From NCBI RefSeq assembly GCF_013409935.1, contig NZ_JACCCO010000002.1, positions 1,488,001 to 1,552,000 of the forward strand: 64,000 nucleotides of DNA, written 5' to 3'. Position numbers and translations under genes: made by a program. Under the pieces are notes generated by a model. That model saw only the letters and a program-made list of their open reading frames with translations. It made no database searches and had not been told where the DNA came from. The stretch's first letter is position 1. Each line of letters opens with the position of its first letter. Below are positions 44,280-52,035 of the stretch, in pieces. This DNA is from Streptosporangium sandarakinum. GTDB lineage: Bacteria > Actinomycetota > Actinomycetes > Streptosporangiales > Streptosporangiaceae.

Positions 44280-45884
44280 TTAGCTGTCACTCCCGCGTGA
44301 TCGGGGGATCTCTTGGAAGTAAGGTAGCAAGGGTGTGGGCATCTCCGGTCGCTGGTTTTGAAGCAACTGCTCGACCTTAATAATTTGGATCTTGGGATAG
44401 GTCACACCTGTTCCGGGGTGGTTGAACACTCCGGAGTTTGTCATCGCGTCAAGTGCGGATAAGTCCGGCTCATCCATCGTGATAATAATTCCCATAGCAG
44501 CTCTATGCTTCCTTACCGCACGCTCTAGCTCGACGATGTGAGTCTTCTTAATGCGTCCCGCCTTAACGGATACAAGGATGCGTTGAGAAACCCCGTTATG
44601 GTCGAGCGGTATACGTATAATGCCGTCGAATCCTCTATCTCCATGTCGGGAATCATGGAATTGCCCATCGACCTGCATCAGACACCACCGCTCAAACTCG
44701 GCGGGCGAATTGGCCAGCAAGGCACGCGCAGAGTTCAAGTCGTGAGGGAGTCCCACGATATTGTAATGATCTCTGGCTTCTTCCCCATATTTATGCCGGA
44801 GGCGCGTATCGATTAGCGCAATTCCTTGAGTTGTCTTATTGATACCAATCCAACGCCTACTCAGATCCTGCGCAACATCGACTGTTATTCCTTCCCCGGC
44901 ATAAGGATCTAGAACCATGCCGCCAGGAAGAGTAGTCATGCTGATTATCCGTGCCAGCAGTTCAGCAGGTTTCTGCGTCGGATATCCAAGCCGCTGGGCT
45001 TCCTTGTAACTGGCCCCAGGTATATCTGTCCATATCTCATCTATAGCCTCACCTCGCGACTCATCGATGTACTGCTTGAGAACTGGCACTGATCCAGGAG
45101 CCCGCTGCTCAATAAGACCGGAGTTGTACGCAGATTCCATCCTTTCCTTGGCCCAGCGCCACACTCGCGTCACGCCTAAAAATTCATAGGAATAATTCTC
45201 CCTGTTGGGATTTGGGTTAACGAGACTAACATGTCTATAGAGTCGCCCTTCTTCATCTCGTCGATAGCCTTTGTGTTTATACTCGAAGCTCGAATCGTTA
45301 ATATCGCGAGCAGCAAACAAAGCATCGCGATTCCATATTGCCTTATCGGTCTTTCCATACACGAGAATAGCATCATGGTTTCGCGGAACATGGAGGGTTT
45401 GAGACGGCCTCCGCTTCAAATATTTCCAAACTATTTCATTGCGAAAATTAGTTTGACCAAATACGGCATCTAGGGTCAGTCTGAAATAGTGACTAACGGC
45501 CGGGTTGCATTGCAGAACAAGAAATCCTGCAGGCTTAAGCGTGCGATACAGCTCCGGAAATATTCCAGCGTTGGAGGCGATGTAGGAAAAGGTTGGTCCT
45601 TCTCCCGCGATAACTCGAATCGTCTCAATTGATGTCTTTAGCGGTTCAGGCGCATTGTCCACAAGCGAAGCGCGATATACAGCCTTGCTGTCAGCTTCAG
45701 GCATCAACTCACCCAAGAGGCTGTCTGAGGAACGATCTATATAATCTCGACCTCGATCCTCTGGAGATATATTATGCGCTTGATTGAATCTAGTTTGCGG
45801 ATCCAAATAAACTAGATCTACCGATTCATCTGAAATTTTCTCACTTAGGACATCAAAAGCATCTCCATAATAAAGTTCACTCAA
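44280..45884 (-). CDS. Methylase-Mrr fusion with degenerate methylase motifs
   Basis: The 534-residue protein has an N-terminal beta-class DNA methylase fold (~1-360) and a C-terminal Mrr/PD-(D/E)xK-like domain (~390-500: RGFDGIIRIP, ILVSVKAGRIKK, then IVELERAVRKHRAAMGIIIT). The methylase catalytic tetrapeptide is not DPPF/Y: residues 24-34 read LVYLDPQTRFN. The motif I region is VLDPYAGEGITVDVA and the SAM-ribose acidic position reads IGINKT where relatives have IGID. A CDP-type motif reads CNP. I infer a methylase that binds but may not modify DNA, fused to a nuclease with its Asp and Lys kept. DNA is AT-rich. Confidence 0.75.
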   Translation of the reverse strand: MSELYYGDAFDVLSEKISDESVDLVYLDPQTRFNQAHNISPEDRGRDYIDRSSDSLLGELMPEADSKAVYRASLVDNAPEPLKTSIETIRVIAGEGPTFSYIASNAGIFPELYRTLKPAGFLVLQCNPAVSHYFRLTLDAVFGQTNFRNEIVWKYLKRRPSQTLHVPRNHDAILVYGKTDKAIWNRDALFAARDINDSSFEYKHKGYRRDEEGRLYRHVSLVNPNPNRENYSYEFLGVTRVWRWAKERMESAYNSGLIEQRAPGSVPVLKQYIDESRGEAIDEIWTDIPGASYKEAQRLGYPTQKPAELLARIISMTTLPGGMVLDPYAGEGITVDVAQDLSRRWIGINKTTQGIALIDTRLRHKYGEEARDHYNIVGLPHDLNSARALLANSPAEFERWCLMQVDGQFHDSRHGDRGFDGIIRIPLDHNGVSQRILVSVKAGRIKKTHIVELERAVRKHRAAMGIIITMDEPDLSALDAMTNSGVFNHPGTGVTYPKIQIIKVEQLLQNQRPEMPTPLLPYFQEIPRSRGSDS

Positions 45885-45917
45885 GCAGGCATCACCCTTC
45901 TTTTTGCATAATGGCCC

Positions 45918-46241
45918 TTATCTGCCATTTTTAGACTTGCTGTCAGTTGTCGATACTCGACGGCTGGCACGCAGTATGTCATCCACCGAGGGGCTGAGGT
46001 GAGCATATAGATGTTCCTGCATGTAGCCCAGCCCTTTAGACAGCCACTGGTTCAGAGGTGGCAGCAGATGAGCGCTGAGGCCAGAACGAGGGACTCCTTG
46101 GATAAGGAGGAGATCGACGAAGCTCCCCACAGGGAAGCCCCAGTCAACGAAGATGTCTGTTGCACCATCGGCCAGGAAGAAGGTTGGACGGTTCCCATGA
46201 GGTACTGGCCAAGTCGGAGTTGAGGGCGAAGACACTACCAA
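45918..46241 (-). CDS. Hypothetical protein, 107 aa
   Basis: The frame from ATG 46241 looks protein-like (ATDIFVDWGFPVGSFVDLLL, GLGYMQEHLYAHLSPSVDDI) and lies 33 nt upstream of the methylase-Mrr gene on the same strand. It could be the first gene of a three-gene cassette, or the tail of a truncated larger protein at the element edge. No family recognised, and no strong ribosome-binding site at the proposed ATG. Confidence 0.4.
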   Translation of the reverse strand: MVVSSPSTPTWPVPHGNRPTFFLADGATDIFVDWGFPVGSFVDLLLIQGVPRSGLSAHLLPPLNQWLSKGLGYMQEHLYAHLSPSVDDILRASRRVSTTDSKSKNGR

Positions 46242-46628
46242 TCCTCAGCGCTCATGGTGGCAACGCTACCGTCCTGGAGATCAACCTTTTGCTGTAGCAG
46301 TGCCGTACAGCAATACCGCCTTATGCGATCACATCCCACCGGCCCGCATCCACCGTTTTACCAGGGCGGAAGGCCACCGAGGAGGTGGCCACAGCTCCCC
46401 ACGGATCAAATGATCAGAGCTGAGGCCGTCACGATCGCTGACCATGGCTAGTGCCCGACGAGGTCGAGATGATCGGCTGCTGCCGCCCTCCTTCGTCGGG
46501 TCTTGCTACTGGACGATGTGGCGACCAGCTTCCCCGAACACGGAACATGCGCGGGATGATCTTGTAAATGGTGTGGGCCGTACAGAGCGTCCGAGCAGCT
46601 CACGCTGGGTGGGCCATCCATATAGCTG
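46242..46628. other. Right end of the AICE, no gene seen
   Basis: Nothing convincing is coded. GCGCGGGATGATCTTG near 46548 resembles GCACGGGATGATCTTG near 17098, inside attL, hinting that the two element ends share arm-type sites. Confidence 0.4.
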
Positions 46629-46680
46629 CCGCTCTCCTAAAGCGGGTGTCGCATGTTCGAATCATGCCGGGGGCACCATC
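46629..46680. other. attR core (tRNA-Arg 3' fragment)
   Basis: Exact 52-bp copy of 16936-16987. It contains the anticodon loop to CCA part of tRNA-Arg(CCT) without a 5' half, so it is the displaced original 3' end. Confidence 0.93.
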
Positions 46681-47240
46681 CTGACCTTGGCGTCCACTGC
46701 CCAACCCGGGGTCCTCCCTGGGTGCTACGTGCGGCCCGGTGCAGCCATAGCCACCGGGTGCAGCTCTGACTCACTGGTCGCGGTCCGTTCACGGGATGAT
46801 CTTTAGGCTGTTCGGCCAGGTTGAGCTGGACAAGGGCTCCTCGAACCGTCGGCTCAGGGAACCAGCCGAGGTCCGGATCTCAGTTGCGACCGACGAGCAG
46901 CACGTTCAACGGTTGACGATTCGCAGGAACACGTCGCACACTGGCGTCAGCAGAAGGAGGGGAGTATCCCTTCGCGGCGATGTCGTCATCACGGGCGGAT
47001 CTTCGGAGACCCTGGTAATTCCGAAGGTACGCATTCCCGGCGTCGTTGGCCCTTGTATCAGGGGCGGGAGAGACCTTCAGCCATCGGGACGCCCGTCCCC
47101 TGAGGAAAACCGTATGGGATTCACAATCCCGTCTGAGAACCCAGCCAGGGCAGGGAACTCAGCTTGCCAGTGTTGTCTACTGGTCGAGCTGAGCCCTGCG
47201 CGCCCTGCTCGATCAGAGCCAGGGACGAGGGGTATGGGTC
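46681..47240. other. Post-attR region, diverged copy of attL-proximal DNA
   Basis: Bases 46681-46880 share with 16988-17170 the ordered blocks ACCTTG, GTGCAGCC, CCGTTCACGGGAT, TGATCTT, and GGACAAG followed by GGCTCCTCG. Nothing clearly coding is seen from 46881 to 47240. Confidence 0.5.
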
Positions 47241-47450
47241 ATGGTTTTCTCGGTTCTCACCACCTGGTTGGCCGTAGCGATCGTCGTGCCCACGCTAACG
47301 ATCACGATCGTGTCGATCGTTGCTCTTCGAGGCACGCAGCCCGACCAGCGACCCGAGATCCTGCGCGCCTTGGCGATACTCGCGAAGGCCAATCAGAGGT
47401 CTTTGCCCACCCTCAGGCGGAGGTCAGGTGACCAGCAGCTCCCGCGGTAG
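47241..47450 (+). CDS. Small single-pass membrane protein, 69 aa
   Basis: ATG 47241 follows GAGGGGTATGGGTC. Residues 3-30 form one membrane helix (LTTWLAVAIVVPTLTITIVS), followed by ALRGTQPDQRPEILRALAIL, a pattern seen in small actinomycete membrane proteins next to mobile elements. Function unknown. It may belong to the older element remnant suggested for this region. Confidence 0.5.
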   Translation: MVFSVLTTWLAVAIVVPTLTITIVSIVALRGTQPDQRPEILRALAILAKANQRSLPTLRRRSGDQQLPR

Positions 47451-47603
47451 TCGATCTGACTTCAGTGATCCAGGGTGTTCGGACTTGACGTTGGCCTGAT
47501 GCCGCCGGCCATCAATGCGCACGGCCATCTCCGGTGAGAGCCTCAGCGACCTGGTCAGCGCGGCGGGCGCCTCGGACGAGGGTCACTTACTCAGGACGTA
47601 TGA

Positions 47604-47882
47604 ATGCCGCGGGACATCGCCGCGCGGCCTCCCATGACCCACGTCGACCGGGTGACCACGCCGACGCTGTTCCTCCACGGGGAGGATGACGATCAGGCTG
47701 AGCAGTGGTTCGCCGCCCTGCGCGAGCGGGGCGCGCCGGTCCGGCCGGCCCGTTACCCGGGCGGCTCCCACCTGTTCATCCTCAACGGCCGCCCGTACCG
47801 TCGAGTGGACTGCAACGAAAGGATCGTCGAGTGGCTGCAGCAGTGGATCCCGGTCGATGGCGGGCCCGTCTCGCCGAGCTGA
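47604..47882 (+). pseudogene. S9-family (prolyl oligopeptidase) peptidase, C-terminal fragment
   Basis: The ~90-residue frame matches only the end of an S9 alpha/beta-hydrolase: PTLFLHGEDDDQAEQWFAAL (catalytic Asp region) and RYPGGSHLFI (catalytic His). The nucleophile-bearing part is absent, and the usual few residues between DDD and QAEQW are missing. A full gene would need >500 residues upstream. The truncation point is close to attR, so loss during element insertion is plausible. It overlaps the next gene. Confidence 0.75.
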
Positions 47883-49156
47883 TCGCCCGCTTCGAGGTGC
47901 CCGGTGCGGGTCTGGCCTTCCTGCACGAGGGTGAGGTGCACGAGTTCGCCGCGGGCGTGCTCAACACGGCCACCGGTGTGGAAGTGACCACCGACTCCCT
48001 CTTCCAGGTCGGTTCGGTCACCAAGGTGTGGACCGCGACCCAGATCATGCTGCTCGTCGAGCGTGGCGAGTTGACGCTCGACACCGCGGTCGCCGAGGTG
48101 CTGCCGGAGTTCCGGGTCGCCGATCCCGAGGTGAGCAGGACCGTCACGATCCGGCATCTGCTCACGCACACCTCCGGCATCGACGGGGACCTGTTCCTCG
48201 ACACGGGCCGCGGCGACGACTGCGTGGAGAAGTACGTGCGGGCGTGCGCCGACCTCGCGCAGAACCACCCGCTCGGCGCCACCCAGTCGTACTGCAACTC
48301 CGGGTTCACCATCGCCGGGCGCGTCATCGAGCGTCTCACCGGGAAGGTCTGGGACGCCGCGCTGCGCGAGCAGGTCATCGAGCCGCTCGGCCTGACCCAC
48401 ACCTGGACCCTGCCGGAGGACGTGCTGCGCTTCCGCGGTGCGATGGGCCACATGGACGGCCGGCCCGCCCCCGTCTGGGGCCTGATGCGCTCCGCCGGCC
48501 CGGCCGGGCTGATCTGCGCCCGGCCCGCCGACGTCGTCGCGTTCGCCCGCGCGCATCTGGGCACCGAGCTGCTCGCCGACCCCCGGGCGATGTGGGAGCC
48601 GCAGGTGGACATCCCCAACCCGCACACCATGGGCAGGCAGTGGGGCATCGGCTGGATCCTGGACGAGTGGCAGGGCCGCCGGGTCCTCTCCCACGGCGGG
48701 AACACCATCGGCCAGGCCGCCATGCTCTGGGTGGTCCCCGAGACGGAGACGGTGGTGTGTGTGCTGGCCAACGGCGGCCACACCGCCGCCTTCCAGCGCG
48801 CCCTGGCCACCGAGCTCTTCGACGAGCTGCTCGGCCTGGCCGTGCCGCCGGTGCTCGGCCCTCCCGCCGAGCCGTTCGAGACCGACGTCGAGCGGTACGC
48901 CGGCGTGTACGAGCGGGCGGGCGCCCGGATGACGATGTCGGTCCGCGACGGCCGGCTCTCGCTGCACAACGAGCCCACCGGCGCCCTCGCCGGGATGCAG
49001 CCGCCCATGGAGTTCGACCTCGTCCCGGTGGACGACACCACCTTCGTCGGCCGTCCGGACGGGGAGCCGCAGTGGGTGTCGGCCGTCTTCTACGAGCTCG
49101 CCGACGGCTCGCCGTACGTCCATCTGGGTGTGCGTGCCACACCCAGAACCGCCTGA
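47843..49156 (+). CDS. Serine beta-lactamase/esterase-like hydrolase
   Basis: I start at GTG 47843 (GTG 47828 also fits), inside the S9 fragment. The 437-residue protein has the class C/esterase VIII motifs: S-x-x-K as GSVTKVW (Ser58, Lys61), Y-x-N as SYCNSGF (~150), and SHGGNTIG in place of KTG (~283). A C-terminal beta-rich domain (~340-437) follows, as in many D-aminopeptidase-like hydrolases. No signal peptide is present, so it is probably cytoplasmic and acts on small esters or peptides rather than as a resistance enzyme. Confidence 0.88.
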   Translation: MDPGRWRARLAELIARFEVPGAGLAFLHEGEVHEFAAGVLNTATGVEVTTDSLFQVGSVTKVWTATQIMLLVERGELTLDTAVAEVLPEFRVADPEVSRTVTIRHLLTHTSGIDGDLFLDTGRGDDCVEKYVRACADLAQNHPLGATQSYCNSGFTIAGRVIERLTGKVWDAALREQVIEPLGLTHTWTLPEDVLRFRGAMGHMDGRPAPVWGLMRSAGPAGLICARPADVVAFARAHLGTELLADPRAMWEPQVDIPNPHTMGRQWGIGWILDEWQGRRVLSHGGNTIGQAAMLWVVPETETVVCVLANGGHTAAFQRALATELFDELLGLAVPPVLGPPAEPFETDVERYAGVYERAGARMTMSVRDGRLSLHNEPTGALAGMQPPMEFDLVPVDDTTFVGRPDGEPQWVSAVFYELADGSPYVHLGVRATPRTA

Positions 49157-49363
49157 GCGGTCATGACGGGTGTGGTGATCAGCGGGACGGTTCCCCGCTG
49201 ATCAGTCCCCTTCACGGATGATGTCCGTTCATGTTCACTGTCGTGAGCGGATGAGGGATCGGCCACGTGAAGCGGGGCCACGGCCTTGGGAAGCACCGCC
49301 GGAGGGCGGGCTCCGGCGGTTCGTGTGGCGGCGGCCTTTCGAGAAGCGATGGGCCTCAGGGCC

Positions 49364-50503
49364 TCAGGAGCAGATCAGGGAGACGTCGCCCGGCTTGCAG
49401 GGGCCCTGGTTTCCGCCTCCGTCGACCACATCTCGCGATGACGCCCAGATGAGGTAGTCCGCGTTGCCCGAGCCGGTGTTGCGGGTGAGCGTGATCGCGG
49501 GAAGGTAGGGCGGCCCGTTCTCCACGCTGGAGTTCACGACGTGCAGGCCGCCCCGGAGGGGATAGCCCCAGCGGTCGGTGGCTCCGCTGGGGGCCTGCCC
49601 GTTGTCCAGGAAGACGTTGTCGGAGACCGGGTAGGACTGCCGGGGCGTCACCCGGTTGTCGATGTACAGGCCGACCGTCGTGTTGCGTGCGAAGGTGTTG
49701 TTCCGCACGGTCATCGTGTCGAAGTACGGCGCGGCGCGCATTCCGATGGAGTTGTCGTTGAACTCGTTGTTCTCGACCGTGCCCGAGGACCAGGGACCCC
49801 GCGCGATGCCGCCCATGTCGAGGGCCGTTCCGGCGTTCTTGAAGACGTTGTTCCGGAAGATGAAGTCGACCGACTCCCAGCCCACCGACACCGGGGCGTT
49901 GTCGAAGACGTTTCCGGTGAACAGGCCGTCGCTGGATTCGGTGAAACTCAGTGAGCCGTTGCTCACCACGCTCGACCTCACGGTCGGCACCCCTTGGTAG
50001 AAGGTTCCCCCGTGCAGGGTGCAGTCGTCCGCCGTCAGGCGGGCCTGCGTGAGGCTGATGGAGTCTATCTCGCAGGTGCTCGGCGTTCCGTTGGCGGTCA
50101 CCGTCGCCCGGTTCCTGACGGTCAGTCTCACCCCCCGCACGTCGGTGAGGGTCACGGTGGTGCTGTCGGAGGCGGTGAGTCCCGAGAGCCGCCCGTTCTT
50201 CACGAGCACGCGGGAGGCGGTGTACACCAGGATGCTGCCCGCCACGGTGTGGCCCGCGAGGTCGAGGGTCACGAGGAAGGCGTTGTCCGAGTTCATGGTC
50301 AGGGCGTAACCCGAGGGGCAGTTCAGGTCGTTGTCGAGGGTGACGGTCAGGGGTCTGCCGGACACTATCGAGTCGCCGCACTTCAGGACCGTCGCCTCAG
50401 CCGGTACGGCCTGCGTCAGGGCGACGAGCAGGACGAACGCAAGGATTCCCGCCACCGTTCGCAGGCGTCGCGGCCCCGTTCTTCCCACACGAGTTCTGGT
50501 CAT
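49364..50503 (-). CDS. Secreted right-handed beta-helix protein
   Basis: ATG 50503 follows AGGAGAGAA. The 379-residue protein has a signal peptide (basic N-terminus, hydrophobic LRTVAGILAFVLLVALTQA, cleavage near AEA) and then repeated short strand-turn units of the parallel beta-helix type (FTGNVFDNAP, FRNNVFKNAG, VENNEFNDNS, VRNNTFARNT), each with Asn-ladder positions. Four Cys could form disulfides (K-C-GDS, L-N-C-PSG, CEID, DDC). It resembles right_handed_beta_helix (pectate-lyase-like) proteins without visible catalytic residues; a polysaccharide-binding role is a guess. Confidence 0.82.
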   Translation of the reverse strand: MTRTRVGRTGPRRLRTVAGILAFVLLVALTQAVPAEATVLKCGDSIVSGRPLTVTLDNDLNCPSGYALTMNSDNAFLVTLDLAGHTVAGSILVYTASRVLVKNGRLSGLTASDSTTVTLTDVRGVRLTVRNRATVTANGTPSTCEIDSISLTQARLTADDCTLHGGTFYQGVPTVRSSVVSNGSLSFTESSDGLFTGNVFDNAPVSVGWESVDFIFRNNVFKNAGTALDMGGIARGPWSSGTVENNEFNDNSIGMRAAPYFDTMTVRNNTFARNTTVGLYIDNRVTPRQSYPVSDNVFLDNGQAPSGATDRWGYPLRGGLHVVNSSVENGPPYLPAITLTRNTGSGNADYLIWASSRDVVDGGGNQGPCKPGDVSLICS

Positions 50504-51016
50504 TTCTCTCCTGACTTTTCGGCGCGTCCCGTCTTATTCTCCGCCGGGGCTCCCCGAAATGTCCTCCGGCGGAACAGATCACCGTCCAGGGTGCCTTGGA
50601 AGCGATTACCGAAAAAGTCAGCAAAACGGCCTTCGGGTTCCATGAACGAGACCGTTCCGGTAGTTGCTCCGCAATCAAAGATGGTGATCACCAATTTGAG
50701 CGGGTGGATGAGCGCGATTCGGAGGCGTCGACGACCAGGAGATGCCCACCGGTTTCCGAAAACACCGAAAACCGCCTGGGGTGCGAGCTGTAATCGATAT
50801 CGGTCGGCGCCTTTTTCTTGATGGCGCGGAAAGGGCCTTCGCACCTTTCTCCCCCGGCCCCGGGTCGACGACCAAAGCGCTTCCTCCCTCCGCGCTCCGT
50901 TCCCGCATCCCGAGTGGAGGGTGTGAGAATTCTCCGTCCCCTGTTCTCGGAAGTTCCAGTCTCGGTGATCGCCCAGGCGGGTGGACGGAGGCCTCCCTCG
51001 CCCCGGCGAGAGACGG
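50504..51016. other. Intergenic between beta-helix and cytochrome-b-like genes
   Basis: About 510 nt with several overlapping short frames on both strands, none with a ribosome-binding site or family resemblance. The zone near 50504-50560 is AT-richer and probably holds the beta-helix promoter. Confidence 0.4.
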
Positions 51017-51559
51017 TCAGAAGGAGAGGACCGCCAGAACGGCGAGGCCGATGCTCAGCGCGATGAGGGCCGGCGTTCTGGGCCGCCGGGCGGCCTCTTT
51101 CCGCGAGGAGACCACCAGCACCGCGCCCACGGCCAGCACAGTCAGCAGGTGCAGGCCGTACCACAGGGGGACGGGCACCTTCCCGAGGACGGCTCCGGAC
51201 AGCAGGTCGTCGACGGCCCCGTACCCGGAGAGCGCGGCGAGCGCACCCAGGCCCAGTGCCACGAGGGCGTACCGGAACCGGCCGAGCAGGAGCCAGAGGA
51301 TCGTCCCGGCGACGAGCAGGATCGAGGAGGTGTGGTGCAGTTGCCGGATGAGGAGGCCACCGCGCACGTCGAGGCTGATGTTCAGGGCCGAGGCGTAGGC
51401 GTCGCTCATGAGAGTGCCCCGAAGGGGCTCGTAGGAGCCGCTGTAGGGGACCATTTCGTCGCTGGGCACGTGGAAGAAGGCCAGGAAGCCCCCGGTCAGC
51501 AGGAGGACCGCGAAGAAGCAGACCAGCATCTCGCCTATCAACTGCCTCACGCGCTCCAT
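51017..51559 (-). CDS. Cytochrome-b N-terminal-like membrane protein
   Basis: The 180-residue protein resembles the first half of a cytochrome b (QcrB type): two helices with GTLMSDAYASALNISLDVRGGLLIRQLHH (quoted in parts: SLDVRGGLLIRQLHH), where the paired His can ligate heme. It lacks the second heme-ligand helix pair and the Qo/PEWY part, so it is about one third of QcrB. It is the last gene of the minus-strand operon 54379-51017, separated from the YtkA-like gene by 86 nt. Confidence 0.75.
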   Translation of the reverse strand: MERVRQLIGEMLVCFFAVLLLTGGFLAFFHVPSDEMVPYSGSYEPLRGTLMSDAYASALNISLDVRGGLLIRQLHHTSSILLVAGTILWLLLGRFRYALVALGLGALAALSGYGAVDDLLSGAVLGKVPVPLWYGLHLLTVLAVGAVLVVSSRKEAARRPRTPALIALSIGLAVLAVLSF

Positions 51560-51645
51560 TCAGCGTATTTCACCACAGGGGCCAGGTTCGGATCAGGCGA
51601 TCGACATCGCCGGATCTCTCCTGGGAGGTACGGCGAGGCACGGCG

Positions 51646-52035
51646 CTAGTCGGCGACGAGAGTGGTGAACGTGAGGGTCTCCTCGCCCGGAGGGCCGGTG
51701 AGGCGGACGGACAGTTCCCACCCGCCGCCCATGGAGAACAGGTCGCCCTCGGCGACGAAGTGACCGGGGGCGGCTTTCCTGGCGGTGGCCTCGGGCATCG
51801 CGTGGCCCATGGCGGGCATCACGGCGGCGACGGTGACGGTGTCGGCCTCGCCCCTGTCCAGCCGTACGTCTATCGTGTTCCGGTCTGCGGTGACGGTGAC
51901 GGCGTAGCGGGTGCCCGCCGTGGTCACCGGGTCCCCGCCCGAGGTGCGGGCGACGACGAACGCGACCACGACGACCGCCAGAAGCCCGGCGAGCACCAGA
52001 CCTCCCAGCCCCTTCATGCCTTTCGTCCGGATCAT
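51646..52035 (-). CDS. Membrane-anchored FixH/YtkA-like protein
   Basis: The 129-residue protein has one N-terminal transmembrane helix (GGLVLAGLLAVVVVAFVVA) and an extracytoplasmic beta-sandwich of the FixH/YtkA type. It has the Met-rich MPAMGHAMPEA and FSMGGGWELSVRL motifs typical of copper-binding members. The stop of the upstream 421-aa gene overlaps its ATG. Copper delivery or storage is an inference from motif and neighbours. Confidence 0.78.
   Translation of the reverse strand: MIRTKGMKGLGGLVLAGLLAVVVVAFVVARTSGGDPVTTAGTRYAVTVTADRNTIDVRLDRGEADTVTVAAVMPAMGHAMPEATARKAAPGHFVAEGDLFSMGGGWELSVRLTGPPGEETLTFTTLVAD

Larger units (their letters stand above)
16936..46680. mobile_element. Integrative and conjugative element (AICE, pSAM2-like) with defence cargo
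   Basis: The element is delimited by a perfect 52-bp direct repeat, one copy completing a functional tRNA-Arg and the other a bare 3' fragment. It contains a full AICE set: tyrosine integrase, AlpA-like excisionase, rolling-circle-type Rep, DUF2637/Spd protein, FtsK-like Tra, SCO3933-family protein, GntR regulator and Nudix protein. Unlike conjugation through single-stranded DNA, AICEs move double-stranded DNA with the single Tra protein. The cargo from ~30.9 to 46.2 kb is a defence island with patchy, lower-GC DNA. All backbone genes appear intact, so excision and transfer are plausible. Confidence 0.92.

Noticed and set aside
46796..47431. A 211-codon frame after attR
   Set aside because: Composition is not protein-like, it crosses the diverged att-arm copy and overlaps the better supported small membrane protein.
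49356..50381. Arg/Pro-rich minus-strand frame overlapping the beta-helix gene
   Set aside because: Out-of-frame shadow; the other frame has signal peptide and beta-helix repeats.
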